This document shows positions 44,442-53,699 of a DNA stretch of 64,000 nt, one piece after another. Position 1 is the first letter of the stretch. Each line of letters begins with the position of its first letter. The stretch lies in contig JAFUFL010000044.1 in assembly GCA_017469935.1 (NCBI GenBank), positions 1-64,000 on the forward strand, given 5' to 3'. The notes beneath the pieces were generated by a model. That model was not told where the DNA came from, searched no databases, and saw nothing but the letters and a program-made list of their open reading frames with translations. Origin of the DNA: Lachnospiraceae bacterium. Lineage in GTDB: Bacteria; Bacillota; Clostridia; Lachnospirales; Lachnospiraceae. The position numbers and the translations under genes were made by a program.

Positions 44442-47051
44442 ATGATCCCCTTTTTCTTTACGGGCTCAATTATTGTAATGCTCATCATCTGGGCTGTGTA
44501 CGCAGCCTGCTACTCCGGAATCCTCCGGAAGATGGGAGCAGAGACCTGGTACTCTTTCGTGCCGGTCGCGGCAGAATGGCGCATGTCCAAGGTTCTCTTC
44601 GCCGGCATGTGGTCCTTTTACCACGCCGCTCTCTCCGCGCTCGTCTTTCTGGGCGCGTCCTATTATGTGGGGAAATCTTCTGTTTACTATGTCATTTTCC
44701 GGCTGGCCGGCATTGCCGTGTACAGCATCTTTCTTGAGATACTGAACTGGCGGATCAGCAGTGCCTTTAACATGGGCATCCTCTTCCATATCCTGATGCT
44801 CCTGTTCCCAATCCCCTGCCTGCTCTATCTGGGCTTTAGCAGAGCGCAGTTTACGGCGCCTGAATTTATGATCCGGCATGCTCATCCGATCGTGCGCTTT
44901 CTCATAAACGGCACAATCTTTCTGTTCACGGCGGCGGAATTTCTCTGCCTGGTGGCGGTAGTCGGCTTTTTCTCCATCACTGAGAAGATGCCCAGGCCTC
45001 TTGTAGAATATCTGATCAATGACACCAATGAAACGATGGGCAATGTGACCGAACAGGGGAAAGTCATGCGGCGCGAAGATGTGCTGGATGCGGAAAGCGC
45101 TAAGGCCGCCGCTGCACAGCGGAGCAGGGACTATTTTGCCCCCGATCACTCCGCGGATCAGAGCGTCATCGTCATGGAATACATAATCGGGACTGACCTG
45201 GAGTCCAAGAAAGGCCTGGCCTCCGTCAATATAGAGCAGATCCGGAAGGCCACCGAGCAGGGCTCCGATCTGACCTTTGTCCTTGAGGCGGGCGCCGCGG
45301 AGCGCATGTTCACGAGAGGCATGGAAGACGGGTCTTATGCGCGCTACACCGTACAGGACGGCGAAATAGAGAAAGTCCTGGATCTGGACCCTTCCACCAG
45401 CATGGCGGAAAAAGAATCGCTCAGCGACTTCATTCGCTGGACCAAGGAAAACTATCCCGCCGACCGCTATATGCTCGTCCTGTGGGATCACGGCGGCGGA
45501 CTCACTTACGGCTTTGGAGAGGAAGGGATCAACAAGAGAGCCGACGGCACCAGCTCCATGCCCACCAGTGAGATCGTGGAAGCCGTCAAAGACAGCGGCG
45601 TCCGATTTGACCTGATCGGTTTTGACACCTGCCTCATGCAGGATTTCGACCTGGCTTACAAGCTCGAGCCTTACGCGGATTATTTCCTGGCTTCCGAGGA
45701 GACGGAGAGCGGATTCGGCTGGAACTACACCCTCGGCTTCTCCGAGCTGGCAATGAACCCCGGCATGAACACGGAGGACTTCGGTACCAGTATGGTCGCA
45801 AGCTTTGACCCCTACAACACCATAGCGAAGGACGGCCAGGAGGATACGATGTCCACACTGTCCCTGCTCGACCTGACTTATGTGGCGCCGGCGCGCGACA
45901 AGCTGGACACGCTCTTTGAGAACGAACAGAAAGCGATTCGCGAGAATACGGAGAACTATGCCAATATTTCCATTGCGGCCTCCGGCGCCTACACATTCAC
46001 CGGAGATACGCAGATCGACCTCGTCGATTATCTCACAAGGCTTGCGGATTTGGACTATAACAACAATATTTTGGCCGAGGCGCAGTACAAGGATCTGATT
46101 AATTCCGTCAAGGCCTGCGTGGTGGTCCGAAACGGCAATGCGCCCGAAGGCACCAACGGCGTGGCCTTCTGCTTCCCCGCGAGAATGATCAGCAGCTACT
46201 CTCCCACCTACGAGCAGCTTGACGCCATGGGACTCGAAAATGAGAAGGCCGTGTGCAATGACTACTTCAGCATCATGGCCAGTCAGCAGACGAAGGCGTT
46301 GAGCAACGATTCTTTCCTGAGTGAGTTTATCCCTGACTTCACGAAGGAACCCTGGTATGTGAAGGGATTTGAAAACTATGACACGGCGGACGCCTTCATC
46401 GACATTCCTCTGAAGGACACAGGCGCCGGTTATCAGATTGAGCTGCCCGATAAAGTATGGAAGACGGTCATCGACTGCCAGGTAGGCGTCTATATGCGGA
46501 CCGGAGAAGGCAGCATGTATCTGGGAAGCGATCACATCGGATCGATCGACCAAAACGGCAATCCCATGGTCGCCCTGGAAAACTCCTGGCCCCACATTGG
46601 CGGCGAGCTCATCTGCTACAACGCGCATCAGGCAAGAGAAACGGAGGAGGGAACCGTCTTCTCCGGCCGGACCAGAGCTCTCCTTAACGGAAGGGAAGAG
46701 ATCGAGCTTTTCATCGAGTGCGACCCTGTCAAGGAGGCGTCCGACCAGCCTATGGAGGCCTACATCCTGGGATATGAATATGTCAATGATCCGCTCTCCT
46801 TTATGGCCAAAGGCCTGTATACGCTGCAGGCGGGCGACACCCTGCAGTTCCTCTTTGATTTTTACGACGATGAGGGAAAACTTGTAAAGACAGACACCTA
46901 CGGCAAGAAAGTAAGGGTTCTCAGGGACGGCGCACTGTCAGTAAAAGACGAGCCTTTCGGCGAGTGTGATCTGCAGTTCGGCGGTATGCTGACGGATATT
47001 TACCAGAGGACATTCCTCACGGAGACGCTGGAGACACACGTAGAGAAATAA
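44442..47051 (+). CDS. Membrane-bound clostripain-family (C11) cysteine peptidase
   Basis: 869 residues. The first about 190 form five hydrophobic helices of the kind seen in small 'YSFVPVAAEW' membrane proteins. Then comes a C11 peptidase domain: LVLWDHGGGLTYGF holds the catalytic His350 and GFDTCLMQDFDLAY the Cys397; the following ASEETESGFGWNY is also typical. The C-terminal 300 residues are a beta-rich region without known motif. Clostripains cleave after Arg/Lys and are usually secreted zymogens, so a polytopic N-terminal anchor is unusual. GGAGG precedes the ATG. Confidence 0.87.
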   Translation: MIPFFFTGSIIVMLIIWAVYAACYSGILRKMGAETWYSFVPVAAEWRMSKVLFAGMWSFYHAALSALVFLGASYYVGKSSVYYVIFRLAGIAVYSIFLEILNWRISSAFNMGILFHILMLLFPIPCLLYLGFSRAQFTAPEFMIRHAHPIVRFLINGTIFLFTAAEFLCLVAVVGFFSITEKMPRPLVEYLINDTNETMGNVTEQGKVMRREDVLDAESAKAAAAQRSRDYFAPDHSADQSVIVMEYIIGTDLESKKGLASVNIEQIRKATEQGSDLTFVLEAGAAERMFTRGMEDGSYARYTVQDGEIEKVLDLDPSTSMAEKESLSDFIRWTKENYPADRYMLVLWDHGGGLTYGFGEEGINKRADGTSSMPTSEIVEAVKDSGVRFDLIGFDTCLMQDFDLAYKLEPYADYFLASEETESGFGWNYTLGFSELAMNPGMNTEDFGTSMVASFDPYNTIAKDGQEDTMSTLSLLDLTYVAPARDKLDTLFENEQKAIRENTENYANISIAASGAYTFTGDTQIDLVDYLTRLADLDYNNNILAEAQYKDLINSVKACVVVRNGNAPEGTNGVAFCFPARMISSYSPTYEQLDAMGLENEKAVCNDYFSIMASQQTKALSNDSFLSEFIPDFTKEPWYVKGFENYDTADAFIDIPLKDTGAGYQIELPDKVWKTVIDCQVGVYMRTGEGSMYLGSDHIGSIDQNGNPMVALENSWPHIGGELICYNAHQARETEEGTVFSGRTRALLNGREEIELFIECDPVKEASDQPMEAYILGYEYVNDPLSFMAKGLYTLQAGDTLQFLFDFYDDEGKLVKTDTYGKKVRVLRDGALSVKDEPFGECDLQFGGMLTDIYQRTFLTETLETHVEK

Positions 47052-47056
47052 TGTAA

Positions 47057-47131
47057 GATGTGACAAGGGGACGTATCAGCTGACACATTTGGAACAAAAT
47101 GTGTCAGCTGATACGTCCCCTTTGTCACATC
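47057..47131. terminator. Very long hairpin between convergent genes
   Basis: The arms 47057-47090 and 47098-47131 pair over 34 bp with one bulged base around a 7-nt loop. The core TGTCAGCTGATACGTCCCC also occurs at 13446-13464. It lies 6 bp past the clostripain stop and 12 bp before the permease stop, so a two-way terminator is likely, but the stem is far longer than needed and U-runs are weak. Confidence 0.7.
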
Positions 47132-47142
47132 TCAAGTCTGTA

Positions 47143-48558
47143 TTACTGCTCCCGCTTCTTAATAATGGGAAGAATAATTCCGAGCGCCGTCAGCACGCAA
47201 GGAGTGATGATGTTGAGGCACATCGTAAACAGGTCCGTATCATAGACGCCCAGCAGGCAGCACGCCGCCGTGACGAAGAAGCACCAGCCGCCCGCTATGA
47301 GCGCCAGCGTGTCATTCTTTACAAACCTGTATTCCGGATTGAACTTATTGCCGGCCTTGCGCAGCGCAATATAGGCCGTGAACACCCAGAGGTAACGCAT
47401 GGGCATGCAGACGGAATTGAGTTTGGTGAGCTGCTTGAGTACCGCTGCCGCGCCGGGAACGAAGGACTGGATCAGGATGATGGAACCGGAAAGGATCGCG
47501 ACCATCTTGATGCCGTTTACATAGGCGCCCACGTCGTTCTTTTCCAGAAGCTTCGAAGGAATGAATCTCTGCGCTTCCTCATTGTCCAGAAGCATACGAA
47601 GAGGTGCGTCAATACTGATAACAAGTGTGGAGAGCTGACCGACCGCATTGCAGATCGCGTAAACGACCAGCAGCGTATCGCCGATGCCGTAGTACTGTCC
47701 GAGTTTCTGGAAAGCCCAGTAAGAGCCGTTGGATACATAGGAGTTGAAGCTCTCTTCCGAAGCGTTGATCACAGCGGGATCGAACATCATTCCCATGGCG
47801 ATGGTTCCCAGGATCGCGCACACAACGACCATGATGGCCAGCGTGATCATAGCTCTGGGGAATCCCTTGCTGGGATCTTTCACCTTGTTAACATAGGGAG
47901 AGATCTTCTCGCATCCGCCCACCGCAAATACAAGGATGGACAGAGAGGTAAAGTACTTGACATTGAACTCCGGGATCAGGTTCTTCAGGCTCAGGTCCAG
48001 AGACACATAGTCGGCGCCGGGATTGATCGCGCGCGCCGCGAAAATCATGATGATGTAGAGAATGGACATCACGAACATGCTGGTTCCGGCGATTGTAGCG
48101 AGCTGCTTGAGCGGGTTGAGACCGCGGCTGGCGACCCAGCAGAAGATCAGCAGCACCGCGAAAGTGACCAGCTGCACGCCGATAGTCGGGAATGTATCAT
48201 AAGTCTCCGCATTTCTGAAGACCGCCCAGCTCAGCGCCTTGAGGCCGCCCGAAGACTTACTGGCGATATACGTGATGTGGCAGGCCCAGTAGGTCCAGCC
48301 CGCATAGTAGGCCAGTTTCGGTCCCGTCGTCTTGAGGATCCAGGAACTGACGCCGCCGCCCGACTCCTTGAAGGCCGATCCGAGCTCACCTACCATAAGC
48401 GCGTAAGGGACAAAATAGAGAGCGAACATCAGGATCCAGCTGAAGATGACCTGTATTCCGTTAAAATATACAAAACCGTTTAGAACATTACCAAATCCCC
48501 ACACTGTGGAAAACGCCATAAATGCGAGCGTTGACCACTTAATATACTTTGTTTCCAT
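47143..48558 (-). CDS. APC-superfamily amino acid permease
   Basis: 471 residues, 12 hydrophobic segments. The N-terminus FMAFSTVWGFGNVLNGFVYF carries the APC helix-1 glycine signature, and helix 6 shows SLSILVFAVGGCEKISPYVN, typical of the glutamate/GABA-antiporter-like and YjeM-like branches. The substrate is not determinable. TAAGGAG precedes the ATG. Directly upstream lies an M18 aminopeptidase gene in the same direction (45 bp), so peptide breakdown and amino-acid transport may be linked. Confidence 0.88.
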   Translation of the reverse strand: METKYIKWSTLAFMAFSTVWGFGNVLNGFVYFNGIQVIFSWILMFALYFVPYALMVGELGSAFKESGGGVSSWILKTTGPKLAYYAGWTYWACHITYIASKSSGGLKALSWAVFRNAETYDTFPTIGVQLVTFAVLLIFCWVASRGLNPLKQLATIAGTSMFVMSILYIIMIFAARAINPGADYVSLDLSLKNLIPEFNVKYFTSLSILVFAVGGCEKISPYVNKVKDPSKGFPRAMITLAIMVVVCAILGTIAMGMMFDPAVINASEESFNSYVSNGSYWAFQKLGQYYGIGDTLLVVYAICNAVGQLSTLVISIDAPLRMLLDNEEAQRFIPSKLLEKNDVGAYVNGIKMVAILSGSIILIQSFVPGAAAVLKQLTKLNSVCMPMRYLWVFTAYIALRKAGNKFNPEYRFVKNDTLALIAGGWCFFVTAACCLLGVYDTDLFTMCLNIITPCVLTALGIILPIIKKREQ

Positions 48559-48603
48559 TTTCCTAAAGCTCCTTAGTTCAAGTAAAGATATTCCGTCTTT
48601 GCT

Positions 48604-49923
48604 TTAAAATCTGAGTTTATAGTTACCGTTTCCTGTTCCCTCGATCGAGGATGAGAATAAAACTTTTGCCGCCTCAATGAGATAGGCTGTATCTTTTGCT
48701 CCTGCCGTCTCATAAGGCGAATGCATCGCAAGCTGCGCAAGCCCGATGTCCACTGTGTTGAGGGCTACCTGGCTCTGTGAGATATTGCCCAGTGTCGATC
48801 CGCCGAGCATGTCGGACCGATTTACAAACGTCTGGAAAGGCACCCCGGCCTTTCTGCAGATCTCGCGCATAATAGCTCCGGAGACCGCGTCCGTCGTGTA
48901 CTTCTGGTTGGCGCTGTACTTGATGACGATCCCTTTGTTGAGGTAAGGACGGTTGGTCGGATCCGTCTTCTCCGTATGGTTGGGATGCACCGCGTGCGCG
49001 TTATCCGCGGACACAAGGAAGCTGGACGCGATGCTCATCAGATACTCGTCCTCCGTTCTTCCCATCGCCCGGTTGATGCGATGAAGCGTGTCGCTCAGGA
49101 ACGTACCTGCTGCTCCCTGCTTTGTGCCGGAGCCGACTTCTTCATTGTCAAATACGCAGTGTACAGCCACGGAATCTTTGGGCGTTGCAGCGATAAATCC
49201 CTTCAGCGAAGCAAAGGCGCACTGCAGATCGTCCAGACGTCCGCTGGCGATAAACTCATTATTCAGCCCCAGGGTCACCGCCGGCATGCGGTTGTAGAGG
49301 AACAGGTCCGCATCGATGATGTCCTCTGCGCTGACGCCCGCCTCCGAGGCGATGAGCCCGCGGAAAGCATCCGTCTCCTCTCCCTTCTCACAGAAAAGGG
49401 GCAGCATGTCCACCTGCGCGTTGAACTTGTAGCCGTCATTGACCTGCCGGTTCATATGAATCGCCAGGTTGGGGATGATCATGAGATCGCGGTCGACATT
49501 CACAAGTCTGGTCTCAATCCCCTCCTGCGTCCTTACGATCACTCTTCCCGCGACGGAGAGCGGCCGGTCGAGCCAGGGGGCACACAGCATGCCGCCGTAT
49601 TTCTCGACGTTGAGCTTCACATACTGCTTGTCCGCCGCGATCTCCGCATTTGCCTTGATCTTGAAGACCGGTGAATCGCAGTGGCTTGCCATCATCTGGA
49701 ATCCCGTATAATCCGCTCTGGGAATACGGAAGGCGATGACCGCGGAGTCATTTCTGGTGACATAGTACCCTTTGCCCGCCTCAAGTTTCCACGGCGCGCC
49801 CTCATTCAGACGCGTCATGCCGGCCTGCTCCAGGATGCCGCACATGTTGCGGACGGCATAAAAGGCATTGGGACTATGATCAAGAAATGAAAAGAGTTCC
49901 TCATTAACATGATTAATATTCAT
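48604..49923 (-). CDS. M18-family aminopeptidase
   Basis: 439 residues from ATG 49923 (GGGAGGAAAAGAG upstream). The M18 tetrahedral zinc aminopeptidase motifs are in order: MASHCDSPVFKIK, LNVEKYGGMLCAPWLDRPLSV, IPNLAIHMNR, VFDNEEVGSGTKQGA and HAVHPNHTEKTDPTNRPYLN, ending with an ISQSQVALNTVDIGLAQLAM segment. It removes N-terminal, often acidic, residues from peptides in the cytoplasm. It is probably co-transcribed with the permease. Confidence 0.94.
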   Translation of the reverse strand: MNINHVNEELFSFLDHSPNAFYAVRNMCGILEQAGMTRLNEGAPWKLEAGKGYYVTRNDSAVIAFRIPRADYTGFQMMASHCDSPVFKIKANAEIAADKQYVKLNVEKYGGMLCAPWLDRPLSVAGRVIVRTQEGIETRLVNVDRDLMIIPNLAIHMNRQVNDGYKFNAQVDMLPLFCEKGEETDAFRGLIASEAGVSAEDIIDADLFLYNRMPAVTLGLNNEFIASGRLDDLQCAFASLKGFIAATPKDSVAVHCVFDNEEVGSGTKQGAAGTFLSDTLHRINRAMGRTEDEYLMSIASSFLVSADNAHAVHPNHTEKTDPTNRPYLNKGIVIKYSANQKYTTDAVSGAIMREICRKAGVPFQTFVNRSDMLGGSTLGNISQSQVALNTVDIGLAQLAMHSPYETAGAKDTAYLIEAAKVLFSSSIEGTGNGNYKLRF

Positions 49924-50052
49924 CTCTTTTCCTCCCTTATTCAATTTTTTTCATGTTGTAGACAAAAGCGATTATAGCACTAAAACAAAAAAGCCTCAAC
50001 TATTACAGGGTTATCCGTTTGTGAGAGAAAATTTTCAGCTCTGTGCATAAGA

Positions 50053-50090
50053 ATACACCCCTCGGACCGTCACCGGCCCGAGGGGTGTAT
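50053..50090 (-). terminator. Hairpin 3' of the SHOCT protein gene
   Basis: ATACACCCCTCGG pairs perfectly with CCGAGGGGTGTAT around a 12-nt loop, followed on the minus strand by TCTTAT. It could be a weak terminator. Confidence 0.65.
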
Positions 50091-50111
50091 GAAAGGCGTG
50101 TTTCTGCAAAG

Positions 50112-51041
50112 TTACATACCTATCAACTTTTTCTTCATAGCTTCAAACTCTTCCTTCGTGATCACGCCGCTGTCAAGAAGTCCCTTTAACCTGCTGAGCT
50201 CATCAATTTGTCCCTGGGGTGTATTCATGGGAACATTTCCGTTTGCCCCGTTGTCATTGCGGGAAGAAGCCGCATTGTTCGGTCCGTAATAATTCGCGGC
50301 CTCATTATTCGGAGGATAATTTCCGGAGGCAGGATTATTATTCGGAGGATAATTTCCGGAGGCAGGATTATTCTGCGGCGCAGCTCCCCCGCCGGGTGCG
50401 GAAGCATTATACCGCCTGTACTGTCTTAAAGGCCTGCCGGGCTGGCCGGCCGCGTACTGTCCGGCTGTCCTTTGCGGCGCATCGACCGAAAAAGGAACGC
50501 TGTCACAAGTCAGTCCCAGCAGAACTATTCCGGCTATTAAGAGAGCGGCATAGAAATAGAACATGAAGCCATAATGTATTCCGGTTCCGTAGGCTATTTG
50601 ATTGATAATCATCATCGATGCTCTGCTGGAAGCTATAAGCCCCCCGCCGATGATTCCCAATATCTTGCCGAATTTATCCCCCTTGAACGCAATGAGGATG
50701 ACCATTGCCATAGCGCCGATCATTGTAATGTTTCTGAGCAGTGTCCCCATAAATTGTTGCATGTTGTAAAAATATCTGAGATTCGTAACAAGGTTATACA
50801 AATTGTTTAAAATTGCGACAGCTCCTCCGCAGGCAAGCAGCATAGGATTGGATAAGACTATTGCCACTGCAATAAGAGCAAACGAAATCATCGGAACCAC
50901 GTAAACCATGAGCGTATAGCCCATCGGTATAGTATAACTGGAAGATGAAATGATAGTCTGGACCAGTTCATACACATTAATCAGAAAACAGGCCCCGAAA
51001 CAGCCCGCAGAAACATAGCGCAAAATATTTTTGTTCTCCAT
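50112..51041 (-). CDS. Membrane protein with Asn/Pro-rich linker and C-terminal SHOCT domain
   Basis: 309 residues: six hydrophobic segments to about residue 190, then an Ala/Gly/Pro/Asn linker with repeats of NPASGNYPPNN, and at the end LSRLKGLLDSGVITKEEFEA, a clear SHOCT (short C-terminal) domain, a module thought to mediate oligomerisation. The membrane part is not recognised. AAAGGGGGA precedes the ATG. The gene is probably monocistronic. Confidence 0.82.
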   Translation of the reverse strand: MENKNILRYVSAGCFGACFLINVYELVQTIISSSSYTIPMGYTLMVYVVPMISFALIAVAIVLSNPMLLACGGAVAILNNLYNLVTNLRYFYNMQQFMGTLLRNITMIGAMAMVILIAFKGDKFGKILGIIGGGLIASSRASMMIINQIAYGTGIHYGFMFYFYAALLIAGIVLLGLTCDSVPFSVDAPQRTAGQYAAGQPGRPLRQYRRYNASAPGGGAAPQNNPASGNYPPNNNPASGNYPPNNEAANYYGPNNAASSRNDNGANGNVPMNTPQGQIDELSRLKGLLDSGVITKEEFEAMKKKLIGM

Positions 51042-51102
51042 ATTGTCCCCCTTTCACAAATGGAATTGTTTTTTAGAATTCTTTTTCAAAATGTTTTTCA
51101 GC

Positions 51103-52446
51103 TTATTTTTTTCCTTTGACGACAAATACGGGAACCGTCCTCTCATTATCGTGAGCCACGATAATATTCTCTTCACAGGCCATGCGCATCAGCACGCCGG
51201 CGAACTTTCTGTTGTAGACATAGAGCCCCGGCATGTTGATGTAAGGGTGCCACTCTCCGTCTCCCCAGGCGAAATCAATATTGTCTGTCATATACTGTCT
51301 GCAGTATTCCTGGCAGAGATATCCCGTTCCGTAAAGGTCACCGGTCAGTTTGTCCCAGTCCTCCTGCGAGTAGTCCTTGCCGGCCGCGTAAATTCCCTTA
51401 GAGGCATATGCGTCCATGGGTTTGATGATCCACCTGTCCTTGGTGCTGCGCACTTCCTCGAGCGAGATATACTCGGGTGTCAGCTCCAGTGTGAGCGGGA
51501 TATGCTTCTCTGCGAAGTCAAATTCCTCCTGCGTCAGTATGGCCTTCGTCATCTCGTGGCGCAGGACATGGAAAATCCACTTGTTGTGGATGATCTGCGT
51601 CACGAAGGCGCCGGCAATAAAGACAGCGTCATCGCGGACGGCATTCACAAAATCCTCCACTTCTTCAAAGTGGGCCATGATATCCGCCGTAACAGCTCTG
51701 CGGTAGATGGCGTCGATCCGCTTTCCTTTCGCCGTGTACAGAGCGCCGCTGGTATATTTGAGTGTCCTGATATCACAGATTTCACAGTCGATGCCCGCTT
51801 TCTTAAAGCTGCGCTCAAACTCCTCGAACTCCTTGATCGTGGCGTTCTCCAGAAAATCCGCCATGACGACAAAGGGATTCTCTTTCTTCTTCCCATAAGT
51901 GCCGTACAGGGAGAGAAAGGTCTGTACCCAGGAGTCAAACAGTTCGAACGGCTCCAGTTCGAAGGACTCTTCCACTGCCTTCTGTGCGGGGTTAAAGCCC
52001 AGCGCCTTTCGCATCTCCAGATCCCTGTACATGGCCGCCGTGCCGTCCGTATTGATCTCGCAGAAGCGGAAATCGCCGCTGTCTTTGTCATAGAAAAGAT
52101 CCAGACGGGCGATGGCAAGATTTCCGTCATAAGCGGGAGGAAGAAGGATCAGTTCCTCCAGCTCTTTGGAAAAAGGAAAGAGCCTGCGGTATTCCGGGTT
52201 TTTCCTGTACTCCTCGATCACCTTGTCGAAGATCCGGATCGTAGTCTCCGTGATAGCCTCAAACTGCTCCACCGTCTTCTCATCAAACACCTTGGGGATC
52301 TGCAAAGTCTTCTCCAACACTCCGTTGTGATTGAGAGGGGACTTCTCCAGCGCCTCCTTCATCAGAAGGGCACCTTTGCGGTTTTCCTCCATGTTCTCGT
52401 TAATATTATTCTTATAAACTTCGTATACCTGATCCTGCAGTCGCAT
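51103..52446 (-). CDS. Glutathionylspermidine synthase-like / ATP-grasp family protein
   Basis: 447 residues from ATG 52446 (CGGAGGAGCTAC upstream; the frame is open 6 codons further). Seen: RLDLFYDKDSGDFRFCEINTDG, a metal/phosphate-binding ATP-grasp-like Glu-Asn segment, DAIYRRAVTAD, DRWIIKPMDAYASKGIYA, and CQEYCRQY. This arrangement fits the glutathionylspermidine synthase/circularly permuted ATP-grasp group, which forms amide bonds between an acid and an amine. The substrate is unknown. No partner gene is adjacent. Confidence 0.75.
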   Translation of the reverse strand: MRLQDQVYEVYKNNINENMEENRKGALLMKEALEKSPLNHNGVLEKTLQIPKVFDEKTVEQFEAITETTIRIFDKVIEEYRKNPEYRRLFPFSKELEELILLPPAYDGNLAIARLDLFYDKDSGDFRFCEINTDGTAAMYRDLEMRKALGFNPAQKAVEESFELEPFELFDSWVQTFLSLYGTYGKKKENPFVVMADFLENATIKEFEEFERSFKKAGIDCEICDIRTLKYTSGALYTAKGKRIDAIYRRAVTADIMAHFEEVEDFVNAVRDDAVFIAGAFVTQIIHNKWIFHVLRHEMTKAILTQEEFDFAEKHIPLTLELTPEYISLEEVRSTKDRWIIKPMDAYASKGIYAAGKDYSQEDWDKLTGDLYGTGYLCQEYCRQYMTDNIDFAWGDGEWHPYINMPGLYVYNRKFAGVLMRMACEENIIVAHDNERTVPVFVVKGKK

Positions 52447-52610
52447 GTAGCTCCTCCGATCCATCTGTATTTTGACACTATAGTACCAAAAAAAATGCGA
52501 AATTTGTAGACCTTAATCTTCCGCGTGATCAATCTGCTCTTTTTTTTACATAATGAAAGAGATCCGGTCTCCTGACGCCCATCTATCTGAGCTTCCGGAG
52601 AATAACAAAG

Positions 52611-52660
52611 CGGCGGCCTCCATAACGCAGGATATAATCCATGCGGTATGGAGGCCGCCG
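52611..52660 (-). terminator. Terminator of metY-cysK
   Basis: CGGCGGCCTCCATA pairs perfectly with TATGGAGGCCGCCG around 22 nt, downstream of cysK on the minus strand, followed by CTTTGTTATT. The long perfect stem partly offsets the poor U-run. Confidence 0.7.
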
Positions 52661-52681
52661 CCCATTCAATCACTCACTGAA

Positions 52682-53614
52682 TCACTCACTGAACAGCGCC
52701 GTAGAATAATACCTGTCCCCGCTGTCCGGCAGCAGTGCAACGATCACTTTTCCTTCGTTCTCCGGCCGCTTGGCAAGCTCTATTGCCCCGTAGAGCGCCG
52801 CTCCGGAAGAGATTCCCACGGAGATTCCCTCCTTGCGGGCGAGAAGCTTGGCTGCCGCAAAGGCCGCCTCGTTGGGGGCTTTGATGACCTCATCGTAAAT
52901 CTTCGTATTCAGGACATCCGGCACAAATCCCGCGCCGATTCCCTGGATCTTATGAGCTCCGCTCTTCCCTTCGGAGAGCACCGGTGATCCCTCCGGCTCA
53001 AGCGCCACCACTTTGATCGCCGGATTCTTCTCCTTGAGATACTCCCCGGTTCCCGTCACTGTCCCGCCGGTTCCTACTCCGGCGATGAAAATATCGACAT
53101 TTCCGTCCGTGTCATTCCAGATCTCAGGGCCCGTTGTCGCCTTATGGATGGCAGGGTTAGCAGGATTCACAAACTGCCCCGGGATAAAGCTTCCCGGAAT
53201 CTCCGCCGCCAGCTCATCCGCCTTGGCGATCGCGCCCTTCATTCCCTTTGAGCCTTCCGTCAGGACTATTTCCGCCCCGTAAGCCTTGAGGATATTTCTT
53301 CTCTCTACGCTCATGGTCTCCGGCATTGTCAGGATGATCCTGTATCCCTTAGAGGCCGCAATAGAAGCAAGTCCGATTCCCGTATTTCCGGAAGTGGGCT
53401 CGATAATGACCGATCCTTCCTTAAGAAGTCCCTTCGCTTCCGCATCCTCGATCATGGCCTTGGCAATGCGGTCCTTCACACTTCCTGCGGGGTTAAAATA
53501 TTCCAGCTTTGCCAGGATCGTCGCTTTCAGCCCCAGCTCCTTTTCGATATTGACCACTTCCACGAGCGGTGTGTTTCCGATCAGGCCAAGAGTTCCTTTG
53601 TAGATATTAGACAT
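52682..53614 (-). CDS. cysK: Cysteine synthase A (O-acetylserine sulfhydrylase)
   Basis: 310 residues from ATG 53614 (AAGGAGGATAAAA upstream; the longer frame to 53746 overlaps metY). PLP enzyme making cysteine from O-acetylserine and sulfide. Motifs: IGNTPLVEV, NPAGSVKDRIAKAMI with the PLP lysine, IEPTSGNTGIGLA, GTGGTVTGTGEYL and GISSGAALYGA. It lies 85 bp downstream of metY and is probably expressed from the metY promoter and leader. Confidence 0.96.
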   Translation of the reverse strand: MSNIYKGTLGLIGNTPLVEVVNIEKELGLKATILAKLEYFNPAGSVKDRIAKAMIEDAEAKGLLKEGSVIIEPTSGNTGIGLASIAASKGYRIILTMPETMSVERRNILKAYGAEIVLTEGSKGMKGAIAKADELAAEIPGSFIPGQFVNPANPAIHKATTGPEIWNDTDGNVDIFIAGVGTGGTVTGTGEYLKEKNPAIKVVALEPEGSPVLSEGKSGAHKIQGIGAGFVPDVLNTKIYDEVIKAPNEAAFAAAKLLARKEGISVGISSGAALYGAIELAKRPENEGKVIVALLPDSGDRYYSTALFSE

Positions 53615-53699
53615 TTTTATCCTCCTTGCTTTTTGCACGCTACGGCTGGCAGCCTGGCCCGGCAGGCAGTCAGTCTGTGACTTTACGTTAACTGGTTTC

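Noticed and set aside
44466-46628. 720-codon minus-strand open frame opposite the clostripain gene
   Set aside because: No motif or ribosome binding site; the plus-strand gene has intact catalytic residues.
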